Positions 1 to 8,105 of a stretch of DNA of 64,000 nucleotides are shown here, piece by piece (position 1 is the stretch's first letter; each line of letters begins with the position of its first letter). Source of the stretch: Rubrivivax sp. (GTDB taxonomy: Bacteria; Pseudomonadota; Gammaproteobacteria; Burkholderiales; Burkholderiaceae_C); assembly GCA_020248915.1 (NCBI GenBank), contig JADCGP010000014.1:124001-188000 (forward strand). Reading direction: 5' to 3'. The translations under genes and the position numbers were made by a program. The notes beneath the pieces were generated by a model. It ran no database searches, was not told the origin of the DNA, and worked only from the letters and a program-made list of their open reading frames with translations.

Positions 1-114
1 CTGGGCGAGGGCAACGGCCCCGGCTGAACGCGCCGTGGCGGTCCGCGGCGCGCGGTCGAGGCCGTCCAGGCACGGCACGGCCGCATCGGCTGCCCCTGCC
101 GCTACAGTGCCGCC
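1..114 (+). other. Left-edge segment; possible tail of an upstream gene
   Basis: Bases 1-27 read in frame 1 as LGEGNGPG followed by TGA, so the last codons of a plus-strand gene entering from the left may be here. That is too little to identify it. The rest of the segment is a GC-rich leader that ends in a -10-like hexamer just before the next start codon. I see no RNA gene or repeat in it. Confidence 0.25.
103..108 (+). promoter_or_regulatory. -10-like hexamer TACAGT, leaderless-type spacing
   Basis: TACAGT ends six bases before the ATG at 115. With usual sigma-70 spacing the first transcribed base would be at or next to the ATG, giving a leaderless mRNA. There is no clear -35 box. The same arrangement recurs at four other genes of the window, which is the main reason to list it. 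Confidence 0.35.
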
Positions 115-1821
115 ATGAGCATGAACCCGTCGCGCCCGGCCGGCCACGCGCTGGTCGAGGCCCTGGTCGCCCAGGGCATCGACACCTGCTTCGGTGTCCC
201 CGGCGAGAGCTACCTGGCCGTTCTCGACGGGCTGCACCTGCACCGCGATCGCATCCGATTCGTGGCCTGCCGGCAGGAGGGCGGCGCTGCCTTCATGGCC
301 GAGGCGCAGGGCAAGCTCACGGGCCGCCCCGGCATCTGCTTCGCCACCCGCGGGCCCGGCGCCACCAACGCCAGCATCGGCGTGCACACGGCCTTCCAGG
401 ACAGCACGCCGCTGATCCTGTTCGTCGGTCAGGTGGCCAGCGACCAGCGCGACCGCGAGGCGTTCCAGGAGCTCGACTACCGGCAGATGTTCGGCCCCGG
501 CACGCTCGGCATGGCCAAGTGGGTGGCCGAGGTGGGCAGCGCCGACCGGCTGCCGGAGTACGTGGCGCGGGCCTTCCACGTCGCGCTGCAGGGCCGGCCC
601 GGGCCGGTGGTGCTGGCGCTGCCCGAGGACATGCTGACGACGCCCACGGCGGCACCCGTGCTGCCGCGCGTGACGCCCGCGAGCGCCTGGCCGGCGCCGG
701 GCGCGCTGCGCGAGGTGCGCACGTTGCTGCTGCAGTCGCGGCGGCCGCTCGTCATCGCCGGCGGCAGCGGCTGGACCGCCGAGTCGGCGGCGGCGCTGGA
801 GCGCTTCGCCGAGAACTGGCAACTGCCCGTGGGCTGCGGCTTCCGCTTCCAGGACACCTTCGACAACCGGCACGCGCTCTACATGGGCGACGTCGGCATC
901 GGCATCAACCCGAGGCTCGCCGCCCGCATCCGCGAGGCCGACCTCGTGATCGCGCTCGGCGTGCGGCTGGGCGAGATGACCACCGGCGGCTACACGCTGC
1001 TCGAGGCGCCGCGGCCACGGCAGAAGCTCGTGCACGTGCACGCCGGCGCCGAGGAGCTCGGGCGCGTCTATGCGGCCGACCTGCTGCTGCAGGCCGGCAT
1101 GGACTGCGCGGCCAAGGCCCTGGAGTCGCTGACCGCGCCGACCGAGCTGCCGTGGCGCGAGCACGCGCTCGCGGCGCGCGCCGACTACGAGGCCAACCTC
1201 GCGGCGCCCGAGGTCGCGCCGCTCGACCTCGCGGTGGTCATGAAGACGCTGCAGCGCCGGCTTCCCGAGGACACGGTGTGGACCAACGGCGCCGGCAACT
1301 TCAGCGGCTGGCTGCACCGCTACGTCCGCTACCCGGGGCTGCGCCACCATGGCCGCACGCAGCTCGCGCCGACCTCGGGGGCGATGGGCTACGGGCTGCC
1401 GGCCGCGGTGGCCGCCGCGCTGCTGCAGCCGCATCGCACGGTGGTCAACATCGCCGGCGACGGTGACTTCCTGATGACGGGCCAGGAGCTCGCCACCGCC
1501 ACGGGCGGCGGCGCGCGCAGGCTGCTCTCGGTCGTCGTCGACAACGGCACCTACGGCACGATCCGGATGCACCAGGAGCGCGAGTACCCGGGCCGCGTCA
1601 GCGGCAGCGACCTGAGCAACCCCGACTTCGCGATGCTCGCCCGCGCCTACGGCTGGCACGCCGACTTCGTCGACCGCACCGAGCAGTTCGAGCCGGCGCT
1701 CGAGCGCTGGCTGGCGGCCGACCGCCCGGGCCTGCTGCACCTCAGGCTCGATCCCGACGTCATCACCTCGCGCACGACGCTCGGCGCGATCCGCTCGGCC
1801 GCACTGCAGGCGGGCCGCTGA
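115..1821 (+). CDS. Thiamine-diphosphate-dependent enzyme, acetolactate synthase-like
   Basis: The 568-residue protein has the three-part fold of the acetolactate synthase/benzoylformate decarboxylase superfamily. An N-terminal PYR domain carries the conserved Glu near residue 55 in [12 protein letters not shown] central Rossmann-like domain follows, and the C-terminal PP domain has the GDGDF diphosphate/Mg site near residue 448 followed by NGTYGTI. Such enzymes decarboxylate 2-oxo acids or transfer the resulting acyl unit. True acetolactate synthase for isoleucine/valine synthesis is unlikely, because no small subunit (ilvN) follows and the neighbour is rraA. The substrate cannot be read from the sequence. 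ATG 115 is used as the start; an in-frame ATG at 121 is the alternative. No Shine-Dalgarno is visible, consistent with the leaderless-type start described for 103-108. Confidence 0.85.
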   Translation: MSMNPSRPAGHALVEALVAQGIDTCFGVPGESYLAVLDGLHLHRDRIRFVACRQEGGAAFMAEAQGKLTGRPGICFATRGPGATNASIGVHTAFQDSTPLILFVGQVASDQRDREAFQELDYRQMFGPGTLGMAKWVAEVGSADRLPEYVARAFHVALQGRPGPVVLALPEDMLTTPTAAPVLPRVTPASAWPAPGALREVRTLLLQSRRPLVIAGGSGWTAESAAALERFAENWQLPVGCGFRFQDTFDNRHALYMGDVGIGINPRLAARIREADLVIALGVRLGEMTTGGYTLLEAPRPRQKLVHVHAGAEELGRVYAADLLLQAGMDCAAKALESLTAPTELPWREHALAARADYEANLAAPEVAPLDLAVVMKTLQRRLPEDTVWTNGAGNFSGWLHRYVRYPGLRHHGRTQLAPTSGAMGYGLPAAVAAALLQPHRTVVNIAGDGDFLMTGQELATATGGGARRLLSVVVDNGTYGTIRMHQEREYPGRVSGSDLSNPDFAMLARAYGWHADFVDRTEQFEPALERWLAADRPGLLHLRLDPDVITSRTTLGAIRSAALQAGR

Positions 1822-1865
1822 TCGCGCCGCGCCGCCCCGAGCGCAACCCGGGCGAGGACCGGACC

Positions 1866-2372
1866 ATGGACGAATCCCCCGAGATCCCGACCTGCGACCT
1901 GTGCGACGCGCACCGGTCCGACGCGAGCGGCGCCTTCCGCGTGCTGCCGCCGGTGTTCCGCGACTTCGGCGGGCGCGCCCGCTTCCACGGCCCGGTGAGC
2001 ACCGTGCGCTGCCACGAGGACAACTCGCTGGTCAAGGCGGCGGTCGAGTCCCCGGGCCAGGGCCGCGTGCTGGTCGTGGCCGGCGGCGCCTCGATGCGGC
2101 GCGCGCTGCTCGGCGGGAACCTGGGCGCGGCGGCAGCGAGCAACGGCTGGGCCGGCGTCGTCGTCGACGGCTGCGTGCGCGACACGGCCGAGCTCGCGCG
2201 CTGTGCGGTCGGCATCAAGGCGCTGGCGCCGCACCCGATGCCGCCCGACAAGCGCAACGAGGGCCAGCGCGACGTGCCGGTGCAGGTCCAGGGCGTCTGG
2301 GTGCGGCCCGGCGAGTGGCTGTGCGCCGACGAGGACGGCGTCGTCGTGATGCCCGCGGCGCCGGCGGCCTAG
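1866..2372 (+). CDS. rraA: RraA family protein (RNase E activity regulator-like)
   Basis: This 168-residue protein matches RraA along its full length. It starts with the TCDLCDAH segment, followed by a glycine-rich stretch at [31 protein letters not shown] and [13 protein letters not shown]. In E. coli, RraA trimers bind RNase E and lower its activity. Close relatives instead act as divalent-metal 4-hydroxy-4-methyl-2-oxoglutarate or oxaloacetate lyases, using the Arg-Asp pair after the long glycine loop, and that pair (VRD) is present here. The gene follows the thiamine-diphosphate enzyme by 44 bases in the same direction, so a metabolic aldolase/decarboxylase role is possible. The family is sure; the choice between regulator and lyase is not. 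Confidence 0.8.
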   Translation: MDESPEIPTCDLCDAHRSDASGAFRVLPPVFRDFGGRARFHGPVSTVRCHEDNSLVKAAVESPGQGRVLVVAGGASMRRALLGGNLGAAAASNGWAGVVVDGCVRDTAELARCAVGIKALAPHPMPPDKRNEGQRDVPVQVQGVWVRPGEWLCADEDGVVVMPAAPAA

Positions 2373-2438
2373 GCCCGCGCGGCGGAAGTCCGGCCGCCGC
2401 ACGCTGCCGGCCGCCTGTCGCGCGGCCCCCCGCGCTCC

Positions 2439-2444
2439 TACAAT
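2439..2444 (+). promoter_or_regulatory. -10 box TACAAT of tRNA-Pro
   Basis: TACAAT lies 11 bases before the mature 5' end of tRNA-Pro, which fits a transcript starting a few bases upstream of the tRNA. The region 17 bases upstream (around 2416-2421) is only a weak -35 match. Confidence 0.45.
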
Positions 2445-2455
2445 CCTCCTCACGT

Positions 2456-2532
2456 CGGGGTGTAGCGCAGCCTGGTAGCGCAATTGCTTTGGGAGCAATG
2501 GGTCGAAGGTTCGAATCCTTTCACCCCGACCA
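2456..2532 (+). tRNA. tRNA-Pro, anticodon UGG
   Basis: A 77-nt cloverleaf. The acceptor strands CGGGGTG (2456-2462) and CACCCCG (2522-2528) pair fully. The anticodon loop is TTTGGGA in a perfect ATTGC/GCAAT stem, and the T arm contains GGTTCGAATCC. The terminal CCA (2530-2532) is encoded. Anticodon UGG reads CCA and, with wobble, other proline codons. The tRNA stands alone between rraA and a small hypothetical gene. Confidence 0.97.
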
Positions 2533-2634
2533 ACCCCGGGCCGGGTCCGCCTTTCCCGCCTCGGCCGGACGTCGAGACCGGCTGGCCTCAAGATGCCGGG
2601 GTCGTACTTCTCCCCCGCCAGCGGGCCCCACGCC

Positions 2635-3072
2635 ATGCTCGACCGCATCAAGGAACTCGGCGGACAGCTCACCACGTCGGCGGTCCGCGTGGCCGGTTCG
2701 GTGAAGGAGGGCGCCGGCAGCGTCGCCAGCCAAGCCGGTGACGCGCTGCACGCCACCCGGCGCAAGGCCGCGGAGCTCGGGGACAGGGCCGGAACGGCCG
2801 CCACCCGCGAGGCCGTGGCCCAGATGCGCGACATGCTCGCCCTGGCCGCCGAGGAACTGCGCGCGCGGCCCATCATCGACGGCCCGGTGACGCTGACGGC
2901 CAAGGTCGACCTGATGCTGACGGGCCTGCAGATGGAGTTCGTGCTGCACCCCGACACGCGCCTGCTGCATGTGCCCCGGCCGGCACCGGCCGACGGCAGC
3001 GACCCGGCGCCGGCGCAGGTGGAAGTCGCCGTGCTGCCGGCGGAGCCGCCAGCGACGCCGCGGCTGCCCTAG
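2635..3072 (+). CDS. Conserved hypothetical protein, helical N-terminus
   Basis: I do not recognise a named family in this 145-residue protein. Residues 1-80 are alanine-rich and predicted helical (KELGGQLTTSAVRVAGSVKEGAGS), with a pattern like amphipathic stress or phasin-like proteins. Residues 85-120 look like short beta strands (DGPVTLTAKVDLMLTGLQ), and the last 30 residues are proline/alanine-rich. There is no signal peptide or membrane segment. I take the ATG at 2635; an in-frame ATG at 2593 would add 14 residues of poorer character. The stop codon abuts the stop of the convergent helicase gene with no spacer. Confidence 0.6.
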   Translation: MLDRIKELGGQLTTSAVRVAGSVKEGAGSVASQAGDALHATRRKAAELGDRAGTAATREAVAQMRDMLALAAEELRARPIIDGPVTLTAKVDLMLTGLQMEFVLHPDTRLLHVPRPAPADGSDPAPAQVEVAVLPAEPPATPRLP

Positions 3073-5115
3073 CTAGGCGCCGCGGAGCAGGGCCATCAGG
3101 TCGATGCCCTGGGGCGCGGCGGCCCCGGGCAAGCCTCCCGCGGGAGCCGTCGCCCCCGCCACCTCGAAGCAGGGCAGCAGCGCGTCGGGCACGAAGCGGG
3201 AGCGCAGCGCGTACACGTGCCGGTCGCCCAGCGCGCGCTGCTGGGTGACGTGGAAGCGCTGCGGCACCCACAGCGTGAGCGCGTCGCGGGCCCGGGTCAT
3301 CGCGACGTAGAGGAGCCGGCGCTCCTCCTCCAGCTCGGCCGGGCTGCGCGTGGCCATGTCGGCCGGCAGGCAGCCGTCGACGACATGCAGCACGTGCACC
3401 GCGTTCCACTCCTGGCCCTTGGCGGAGTGGATGGTCGACAGCACGAGATGGTCCTCGTCGAGCAGCGGGTCGCGTGCCTCGTCGCTGCTCGCCGCCGGCG
3501 GGTCGAGCGCCATCGCGGCGAGGAAGGCCTCGCGGTCCGGCTGGGCGGCGGCCACCTGCACCAGCTGCTGCAGGTCGGCCCAGCGCAGGTGCGCATCGGC
3601 GTGGAGCCGCTCCAGGTGCGGCCGGTACCAGGCCAGCGCGTCGTGCAGTTCGTGCGGCCATCCCGAGCGGCCCGTGCGCAGCCCATCGAGCACGTCGCGC
3701 AGCGCGCGCCAGGGTGCGGCCGCGGCCGCAGGCACGCGGAACGCGTCCAGCGGTCCGGCGTGGTCGAGCAGCCGCCGCGCGTGCGCCGGTCCGAGCCCGG
3801 GCACCAGCTTCGCGATCCGCCACGCGGCCAGTGCAGCGGCCGGGTTCTGCGCCCAGCGCAGAAGCGCCAGCACGTCCTTGACGTGCGCCGACTCGAAGAA
3901 GCGCAGCCCGCCGTACTTCACGAAGGGGATCCCGCGCCGCAGCAGCTCGAGCTCGAGCGCGGCGGCGTGGCTGCCGCTGCGGAACAGCACCGCCTGGCGC
4001 CGCAGCAGCAGGCCCTGCTCGCGCGCCGCCAGCACCGCGTCGGCGACGCCCGAGGCCTGCGCCGCCTCGTCGGCCACCGTGACGAGCCGCGGCCGGCCGT
4101 GGTCGGGCCGCTCGCTCCACAGCGTCTTGGCGAAGCGCTCGGGCGCGAGCGCGATCACGGCATTGCTCGCGGCCAGCAGCGGCGGCGTGCTGCGGTAGTT
4201 CTGCTCCAGCAGCACGACCCGTGCCGGCGGCGTGCAGCGTTCGGGGAAACGCAGGATGTGCTCGACCGCGGCGCCGCGGAAGCCGTAGATCGCCTGCGCG
4301 TCGTCGCCGACCGCGGTGACGCCCAGGCCATCCGGCCGCAGCGCATGCACGAGGTCGGCCTGCAGCCGGTTGACGTCCTGCCACTCGTCGACCAGCACGT
4401 GGTCGAAGCGGGCGGCGATCGCCGGCCCCGATGCCGGGTGCCGCATCAGCGCCCACCACGCGAGCAGCAGGTCGTCCAGGTCGAGCGCGTGCTGGCTGCG
4501 CTTGGCCGCGCCGTAGGCCTCGAGCAGTGCGGCCAGCGCGACGTGGTGATCGGCGAGCCACGGGTACTGCCCATGCAGCAGCGCGTCGAGCGGCTGCTGC
4601 GTGTTGACCTGGCGCGAGTGGATCGCCAGGCAGGTCGCGGGCAGCGGGAACCGGCGCCGGCTCTCCGACAGGCCCATGCGCGCCCGCTCGAGGCCGAGCA
4701 GGTCCTCGGCGTCCCCGCGGTCGAGCAGCGTGAAGCCGTGCGGCAGGCCCAGTCGCGGCGCCTCGGCACGCAGCAGCGCCGCGGCGACGGCATGGAACGT
4801 GCCGCACCATGGCAGGCGCGGCGCGGGCACGTGGGGCGGCAGCGCGCGCTCGGCGGCCAGCAGGCGGCCGACACGCCGGGTCATCTCCGCGGCGGCGCGG
4901 CGGGAGAATGTCAGCAGCAGCACCCGCTGCGGATCCGAGCCGTGCCGGAGCAGCCAGGCCACGCGCGCGGCCAGCGTGGCCGTCTTGCCCGCGCCGGCAC
5001 CGGCGATCACGAGCAGCCCCGAGGCCTGCGGGTCATGCTCGACCGCGGCGCGCTGGGCAGGGTTCAGCGCAACGGCGGCCTCGGTGGGAGCGGCAGGTGT
5101 CGCGAGCCGGGGCAT
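3073..5115 (-). CDS. UvrD/Rep-type superfamily 1 DNA helicase
   Basis: A 680-residue SF1A helicase that unwinds DNA 3'-5' with ATP hydrolysis in repair or replication restart. All signature motifs are visible: Q-motif LNPAQRAAV (17-25), Walker A GAGAGKT (39-45), LLLTFSRRAAAEM, motif II VDEWQDVN, motif III VGDDAQAIYGFRGA, motif IV LEQNYRSTPP, motif V STIHSAKGQEW, and motif VI RRLLYVAMTRA. Motif II reads DEWQD rather than the usual DE(F/Y)QD, a conservative change. The protein is shorter than UvrD or Rep (about 720 residues) and lacks their typical C-terminal extension, so I do not assign uvrD or rep. The gene has no Shine-Dalgarno; a TACAGT hexamer ends six bases before the ATG. Confidence 0.93.
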   Translation of the reverse strand: MPRLATPAAPTEAAVALNPAQRAAVEHDPQASGLLVIAGAGAGKTATLAARVAWLLRHGSDPQRVLLLTFSRRAAAEMTRRVGRLLAAERALPPHVPAPRLPWCGTFHAVAAALLRAEAPRLGLPHGFTLLDRGDAEDLLGLERARMGLSESRRRFPLPATCLAIHSRQVNTQQPLDALLHGQYPWLADHHVALAALLEAYGAAKRSQHALDLDDLLLAWWALMRHPASGPAIAARFDHVLVDEWQDVNRLQADLVHALRPDGLGVTAVGDDAQAIYGFRGAAVEHILRFPERCTPPARVVLLEQNYRSTPPLLAASNAVIALAPERFAKTLWSERPDHGRPRLVTVADEAAQASGVADAVLAAREQGLLLRRQAVLFRSGSHAAALELELLRRGIPFVKYGGLRFFESAHVKDVLALLRWAQNPAAALAAWRIAKLVPGLGPAHARRLLDHAGPLDAFRVPAAAAAPWRALRDVLDGLRTGRSGWPHELHDALAWYRPHLERLHADAHLRWADLQQLVQVAAAQPDREAFLAAMALDPPAASSDEARDPLLDEDHLVLSTIHSAKGQEWNAVHVLHVVDGCLPADMATRSPAELEEERRLLYVAMTRARDALTLWVPQRFHVTQQRALGDRHVYALRSRFVPDALLPCFEVAGATAPAGGLPGAAAPQGIDLMALLRGA

Positions 5116-5121
5116 GCCGCG

Positions 5122-5127
5122 ACTGTA
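5122..5127 (-). promoter_or_regulatory. -10-like hexamer TACAGT before the helicase start
   Basis: Read on the minus strand, TACAGT is followed by six bases and then the ATG at 5115. The spacing predicts transcription starting at or beside the start codon. No convincing -35 box is present. It sits between the helicase start and the tRNA-Arg 3' end. Confidence 0.35.
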
Positions 5128-5163
5128 TGCCCATCCAGCCGCGACAGCGCCGTGCCTTCCGGC

Positions 5164-5240
5164 TGGCCTGCCCGGAGGGACTCGAACCCCCGACCTGCGG
5201 CTTAGAAGGCCGCTGCTCTATCCAGTTGAGCTACGGGCAG
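5164..5240 (-). tRNA. tRNA-Arg, anticodon UCU
   Basis: A 77-nt cloverleaf on the minus strand. The acceptor CTGCCCG/CGGGCAG pairs completely. The anticodon stem GCGGC/GCCGC encloses loop CTTCTAA, giving anticodon UCU. The T arm contains GGTTCGAGTCC, and the 3' CCA is encoded (complement of 5164-5166). It reads AGA/AGG arginine codons, which are rare in so GC-rich a genome. A GACAAT hexamer (complement of 5250-5255) ten bases upstream is a plausible -10. Confidence 0.96.
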
Positions 5241-5292
5241 ACGGGGCGGATTGTCGCTGCGGAGCCCGACGCTTGCGGGAGCAGCGGCGAGC

Positions 5293-5985
5293 TCAGCGCT
5301 TCTCGTACTGCGTGCGCCCGAAGAGCACCTCGCGCGCCTTGTCGTCGGTGATCGGGCGGCGCTGCGCGGCCAGCACCTCCACGCCGCGCATCACGGCCGG
5401 GCGCGCCGCGATCTCGTCGAACCAGCCCTTCAGGAGCGGGTAGTCGTCCCAGTCGATGCCCTGGTTCTTCCAGCTGCGAAGCCAGGGGAAGATCGCGATG
5501 TCGGCCACCGTGTACTCGTCGCCGGCGATGTAGCGGTGCCGGGCGATCTGGCGGTTCATCACGCCGTACAGGCGCCGCGCCTCGTTGGTGTAGCGATCGA
5601 TCGCATACGGAATCTTCTCGGGCGCGTAGATCCGGAAGTGGTGCGCCTGGCCGAGCATCGGGCCGACGCCGCCCATCTGGAACATCAGCCACTGCAGCGT
5701 CTCGTACCGGCCGCGCGTGCCGGCGGGCAGGAAGCGGCCGGTCTTGACCGCGAGGTAGAGCAGGATCGCGCCGCTCTCGAACAGCGAGATCGGCTGGCCG
5801 TCCGGACCGTCGGGGTCGACGATGGCCGGCACCTTGTTGTTCGGGCTGATCGCCAGGAAGTCCGGCTCGAACTGGTCGCCCGCACCGATGTCGACGGGGT
5901 GCGCCCGGTAGGGCAGGCCGCACTCCTCGAGCATGATGTGGACCTTGTGGCCGTTGGGCGTGGGCCACGAATACACTTCGATCAT
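5293..5985 (-). CDS. Glutathione S-transferase, YfcG/Nu-class-like
   Basis: A 230-residue cytosolic protein with an N-terminal thioredoxin-fold domain containing WPTPNGHKVHIMLEE, the NxVPAI cis-Pro segment as NNKVPAIVD, and SLFESGAILLYL for the glutathione carboxylates. An all-helical C-terminal domain follows (DEYTVADIAIFPW). The TPNG(H)K active-site loop in place of a catalytic Tyr/Ser/Cys is typical of YfcG-type Nu-class enzymes, which reduce disulfides with glutathione. The start is the ATG at 5985, preceded by GGAGAG; the longer in-frame start at 6039 adds a basic stretch absent from the family. It is divergent from the hypothetical gene at 6050. Confidence 0.9.
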   Translation of the reverse strand: MIEVYSWPTPNGHKVHIMLEECGLPYRAHPVDIGAGDQFEPDFLAISPNNKVPAIVDPDGPDGQPISLFESGAILLYLAVKTGRFLPAGTRGRYETLQWLMFQMGGVGPMLGQAHHFRIYAPEKIPYAIDRYTNEARRLYGVMNRQIARHRYIAGDEYTVADIAIFPWLRSWKNQGIDWDDYPLLKGWFDEIAARPAVMRGVEVLAAQRRPITDDKAREVLFGRTQYEKR

Positions 5986-6049
5986 CGTCTCTCCACGGCG
6001 CCTGCCGCGGCGGATCTGCACACCGGCCGGCTGCTTCACACTTTATCCC

Positions 6050-6781
6050 ATGCTCGACGGCATCAAGCGTTGGTTGGGCGGCGGCGCGACTGCCACGGAC
6101 GCGCCCTGGGGCGAGGTCGTGCCCTGGGCGGAGTCCCACCAGTACCGCCACCGCGCCGTGCCGGAACGCGGCTTCGTCGTCGACGGCCGGCTGGGCACCA
6201 CCGCCTGGCGCCTGGAGTGGGGCCCGGCGCAGCGCCCGTACATCGGTGGCCAGGAGCTGCGCATCCGCAGCGAGATGGGCCTCAGTCCCGACCTGCAGGC
6301 GGTGCTGCTGAGCCGGCAACTTCATGAACAGCTCGAGCGGACGGTCTACGAACAGTCCGTCGAGGGTACGCGGACGCGCATCGACAACCAGACGCCGCCG
6401 GAGATGCGCTGGATCGTCATGTTCGAGCGGCTCGACGATGGCGACATGGCCGGACTCGGGAAGCGCTGGGTGGCTGCCGGCAGCCAGCGAGGCTGGCTGC
6501 GGCAGTGGCTGGAGGGGGCGCTGGCGACGTCGCTGCAGTCGCTGCAGGTCGAGCCCGGCGTGCCGGTGGTGCTGATGATCGGCCGGGGCCGCCTGATGCT
6601 GCGCACCGCGCTCGACGAGCCCGACGTGCCGCGCCTGCAGGTGTGGCTGCGCCTGTTCGAGAGCGCTATGCGCGAAGCCCGCCGCGTGGCCAACGAGCAC
6701 GCGGTCGCTCCCTCCACAGGGTTGCACTCCACCGTCTGGGGACAGAGCGCGCTCCCCGGCGACGAGCACCGGGGACGCTAG
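6050..6781 (+). CDS. Conserved hypothetical protein
   Basis: I do not recognise this 243-residue soluble protein. It begins MLDGIKRWLGGG, has a central beta-rich part (GFVVDGRLGTTAWRLEWGPAQRPYI) and later two amphipathic helices (SLQSLQV...RLFESAMREARRVANEH). It has no signal peptide, membrane segment or obvious catalytic motif; the sentence-like IGGQELRIRSEMG suggests a ligand-binding beta sheet, but that is speculation. ATG 6050 is chosen because the upstream in-frame extension to 5933 runs through the promoter region of the divergent transferase gene. The stop lies 20 bases from the convergent acyl-CoA dehydrogenase stop. Confidence 0.6.
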   Translation: MLDGIKRWLGGGATATDAPWGEVVPWAESHQYRHRAVPERGFVVDGRLGTTAWRLEWGPAQRPYIGGQELRIRSEMGLSPDLQAVLLSRQLHEQLERTVYEQSVEGTRTRIDNQTPPEMRWIVMFERLDDGDMAGLGKRWVAAGSQRGWLRQWLEGALATSLQSLQVEPGVPVVLMIGRGRLMLRTALDEPDVPRLQVWLRLFESAMREARRVANEHAVAPSTGLHSTVWGQSALPGDEHRGR

Positions 6782-6800
6782 CCGCCTGGCGTGGCCCCGA

Positions 6801-8039
6801 TCAGCCGCGGGCCGGTGCGTGGCGCCCGAGCTCGATCTTGGCGATCGCGTTGCGGTGCACCTCGTCGGGGCCGTCGGCGAATCGCAGCGTGCGCGCCTGG
6901 GCGTAGTAGTAGGCGAGCGGGAAGTCTGCGCTGACCCCGGCGCCGCCGTGGACCTGCATCGCCCAGTCGATGACCTTGCAGGCCATGTTGGGCGCGACGA
7001 CCTTGATCATCGCGATCTCGGCCTTGGCCGCCTTGTTGCCGGCCACGTCCATCATCCAGGCCGCCTTCAGCGTCAGCAGGCGCGCCTGCTCGATCAGGCA
7101 GCGCGCCTCGGCGATGCGCTCCTGGGTCACCGTCTGCTGCGCCACCGCCTTGCCGAAGGCCACGCGGCTCACCGCGCGCCGGCACATCAGCTCGAGCGAG
7201 CGCTCGGCCAGGCCGATCAGGCGCATGCAGTGGTGGATGCGCCCCGGGCCGAGGCGGCCCTGCGCGATCTCGAAGCCGCGGCCTTCGCCGAGCAGGATGT
7301 GGGAGGCCGGCACGCGGACGTCGGTGAACTCGACCTCCATGTGGCCGTGCGGCGCGTCGTCGTAGCCGAACACCGGCAGCGCGCGCAGCACCTTCACGCC
7401 GGGCGTGTCCATCGGCACCAGGATCATCGACTGCTGCGAGTGGCGCGGCGCCGCCGGGTCCGTCTTGCCCATGAAGATCAGGATCTTGCAGCGCGGGTCG
7501 CCGGCGCCGCTGGTCCACCACTTGCGGCCGTTGATCACAAACTCGTCCCGCCCGCCCGAGGAGTCGCGCTCGATGCGAGACTCGATGTTGGTGGCGTCGG
7601 AACTCGCCACCGCCGGCTCGGTCATCGCGAACGCGCTGCGGATCTCGCCGGCCAGCAGCGGCTCGAGCCAGCGCTTCCTGTGCTCGGGGCTGCCGTAGCG
7701 CACCAGCACCTCCATGTTGCCGGTATCGGGGGCCGAGCAGTTGAAGACCTCGCTGCTCCACAACACGCGGCCCATCAGCTCGGCCAGCGGCGCGTACTCC
7801 TGGTTCGTCAGCCCCGCGCCGTACTCGCTCTCGGGCAGGAACAGGTTCCAGAGCCCGGCCTGGCGCGCTTTCGGCTTGAGTTCCTCGATCACCGACAGCG
7901 GCGTCCAGCGCCGGCCCGCCGAGGTGTTGGCCTCGAGCTCCTGCCAGTAGCGGGCCTCGGCAGGGAAGACGTGCTCGTCCATGAAGTCGGAGACGCGCTG
8001 GCGCAGCTCCTGGGTGCGGGGCGAAAAGCTGAAGTCCAT
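6801..8039 (-). CDS. Acyl-CoA dehydrogenase family protein, ACAD10/11-type
   Basis: A 412-residue FAD enzyme with the full acyl-CoA dehydrogenase fold: N-terminal helical domain, [15 protein letters not shown] (about 137-151) contacting flavin and substrate, a beta domain, and C-terminal helices with [15 protein letters not shown]. At the position of the usual catalytic Glu (IYEGT in MCAD) it reads FADGPDEVH (about 387-395), so Asp replaces Glu, as in the ACAD10/ACAD11 group. Known members of that group handle 4-hydroxyacyl-CoA after phosphorylation, rather than simple alpha,beta-oxidation. The gene follows an APH-fold kinase gene by 66 bases, and kinase plus dehydrogenase is exactly the domain pair fused in ACAD10/11. 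I infer a joint role in hydroxy-acid catabolism. Confidence 0.9.
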   Translation of the reverse strand: MDFSFSPRTQELRQRVSDFMDEHVFPAEARYWQELEANTSAGRRWTPLSVIEELKPKARQAGLWNLFLPESEYGAGLTNQEYAPLAELMGRVLWSSEVFNCSAPDTGNMEVLVRYGSPEHRKRWLEPLLAGEIRSAFAMTEPAVASSDATNIESRIERDSSGGRDEFVINGRKWWTSGAGDPRCKILIFMGKTDPAAPRHSQQSMILVPMDTPGVKVLRALPVFGYDDAPHGHMEVEFTDVRVPASHILLGEGRGFEIAQGRLGPGRIHHCMRLIGLAERSLELMCRRAVSRVAFGKAVAQQTVTQERIAEARCLIEQARLLTLKAAWMMDVAGNKAAKAEIAMIKVVAPNMACKVIDWAMQVHGGAGVSADFPLAYYYAQARTLRFADGPDEVHRNAIAKIELGRHAPARG

Positions 8040-8105
8040 CTCGGTCTCCGGTGGGTTAGGGGAGGCGCCGCGGTTCGGCCTCGGGCCTGGCGGGCCTGTG
8101 CGGCC

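Noticed and set aside
115..1821. Acetolactate synthase large subunit IlvB
   Set aside because: There is no ilvN or ilvC beside it and the neighbour is rraA. Many other decarboxylases share the fold.
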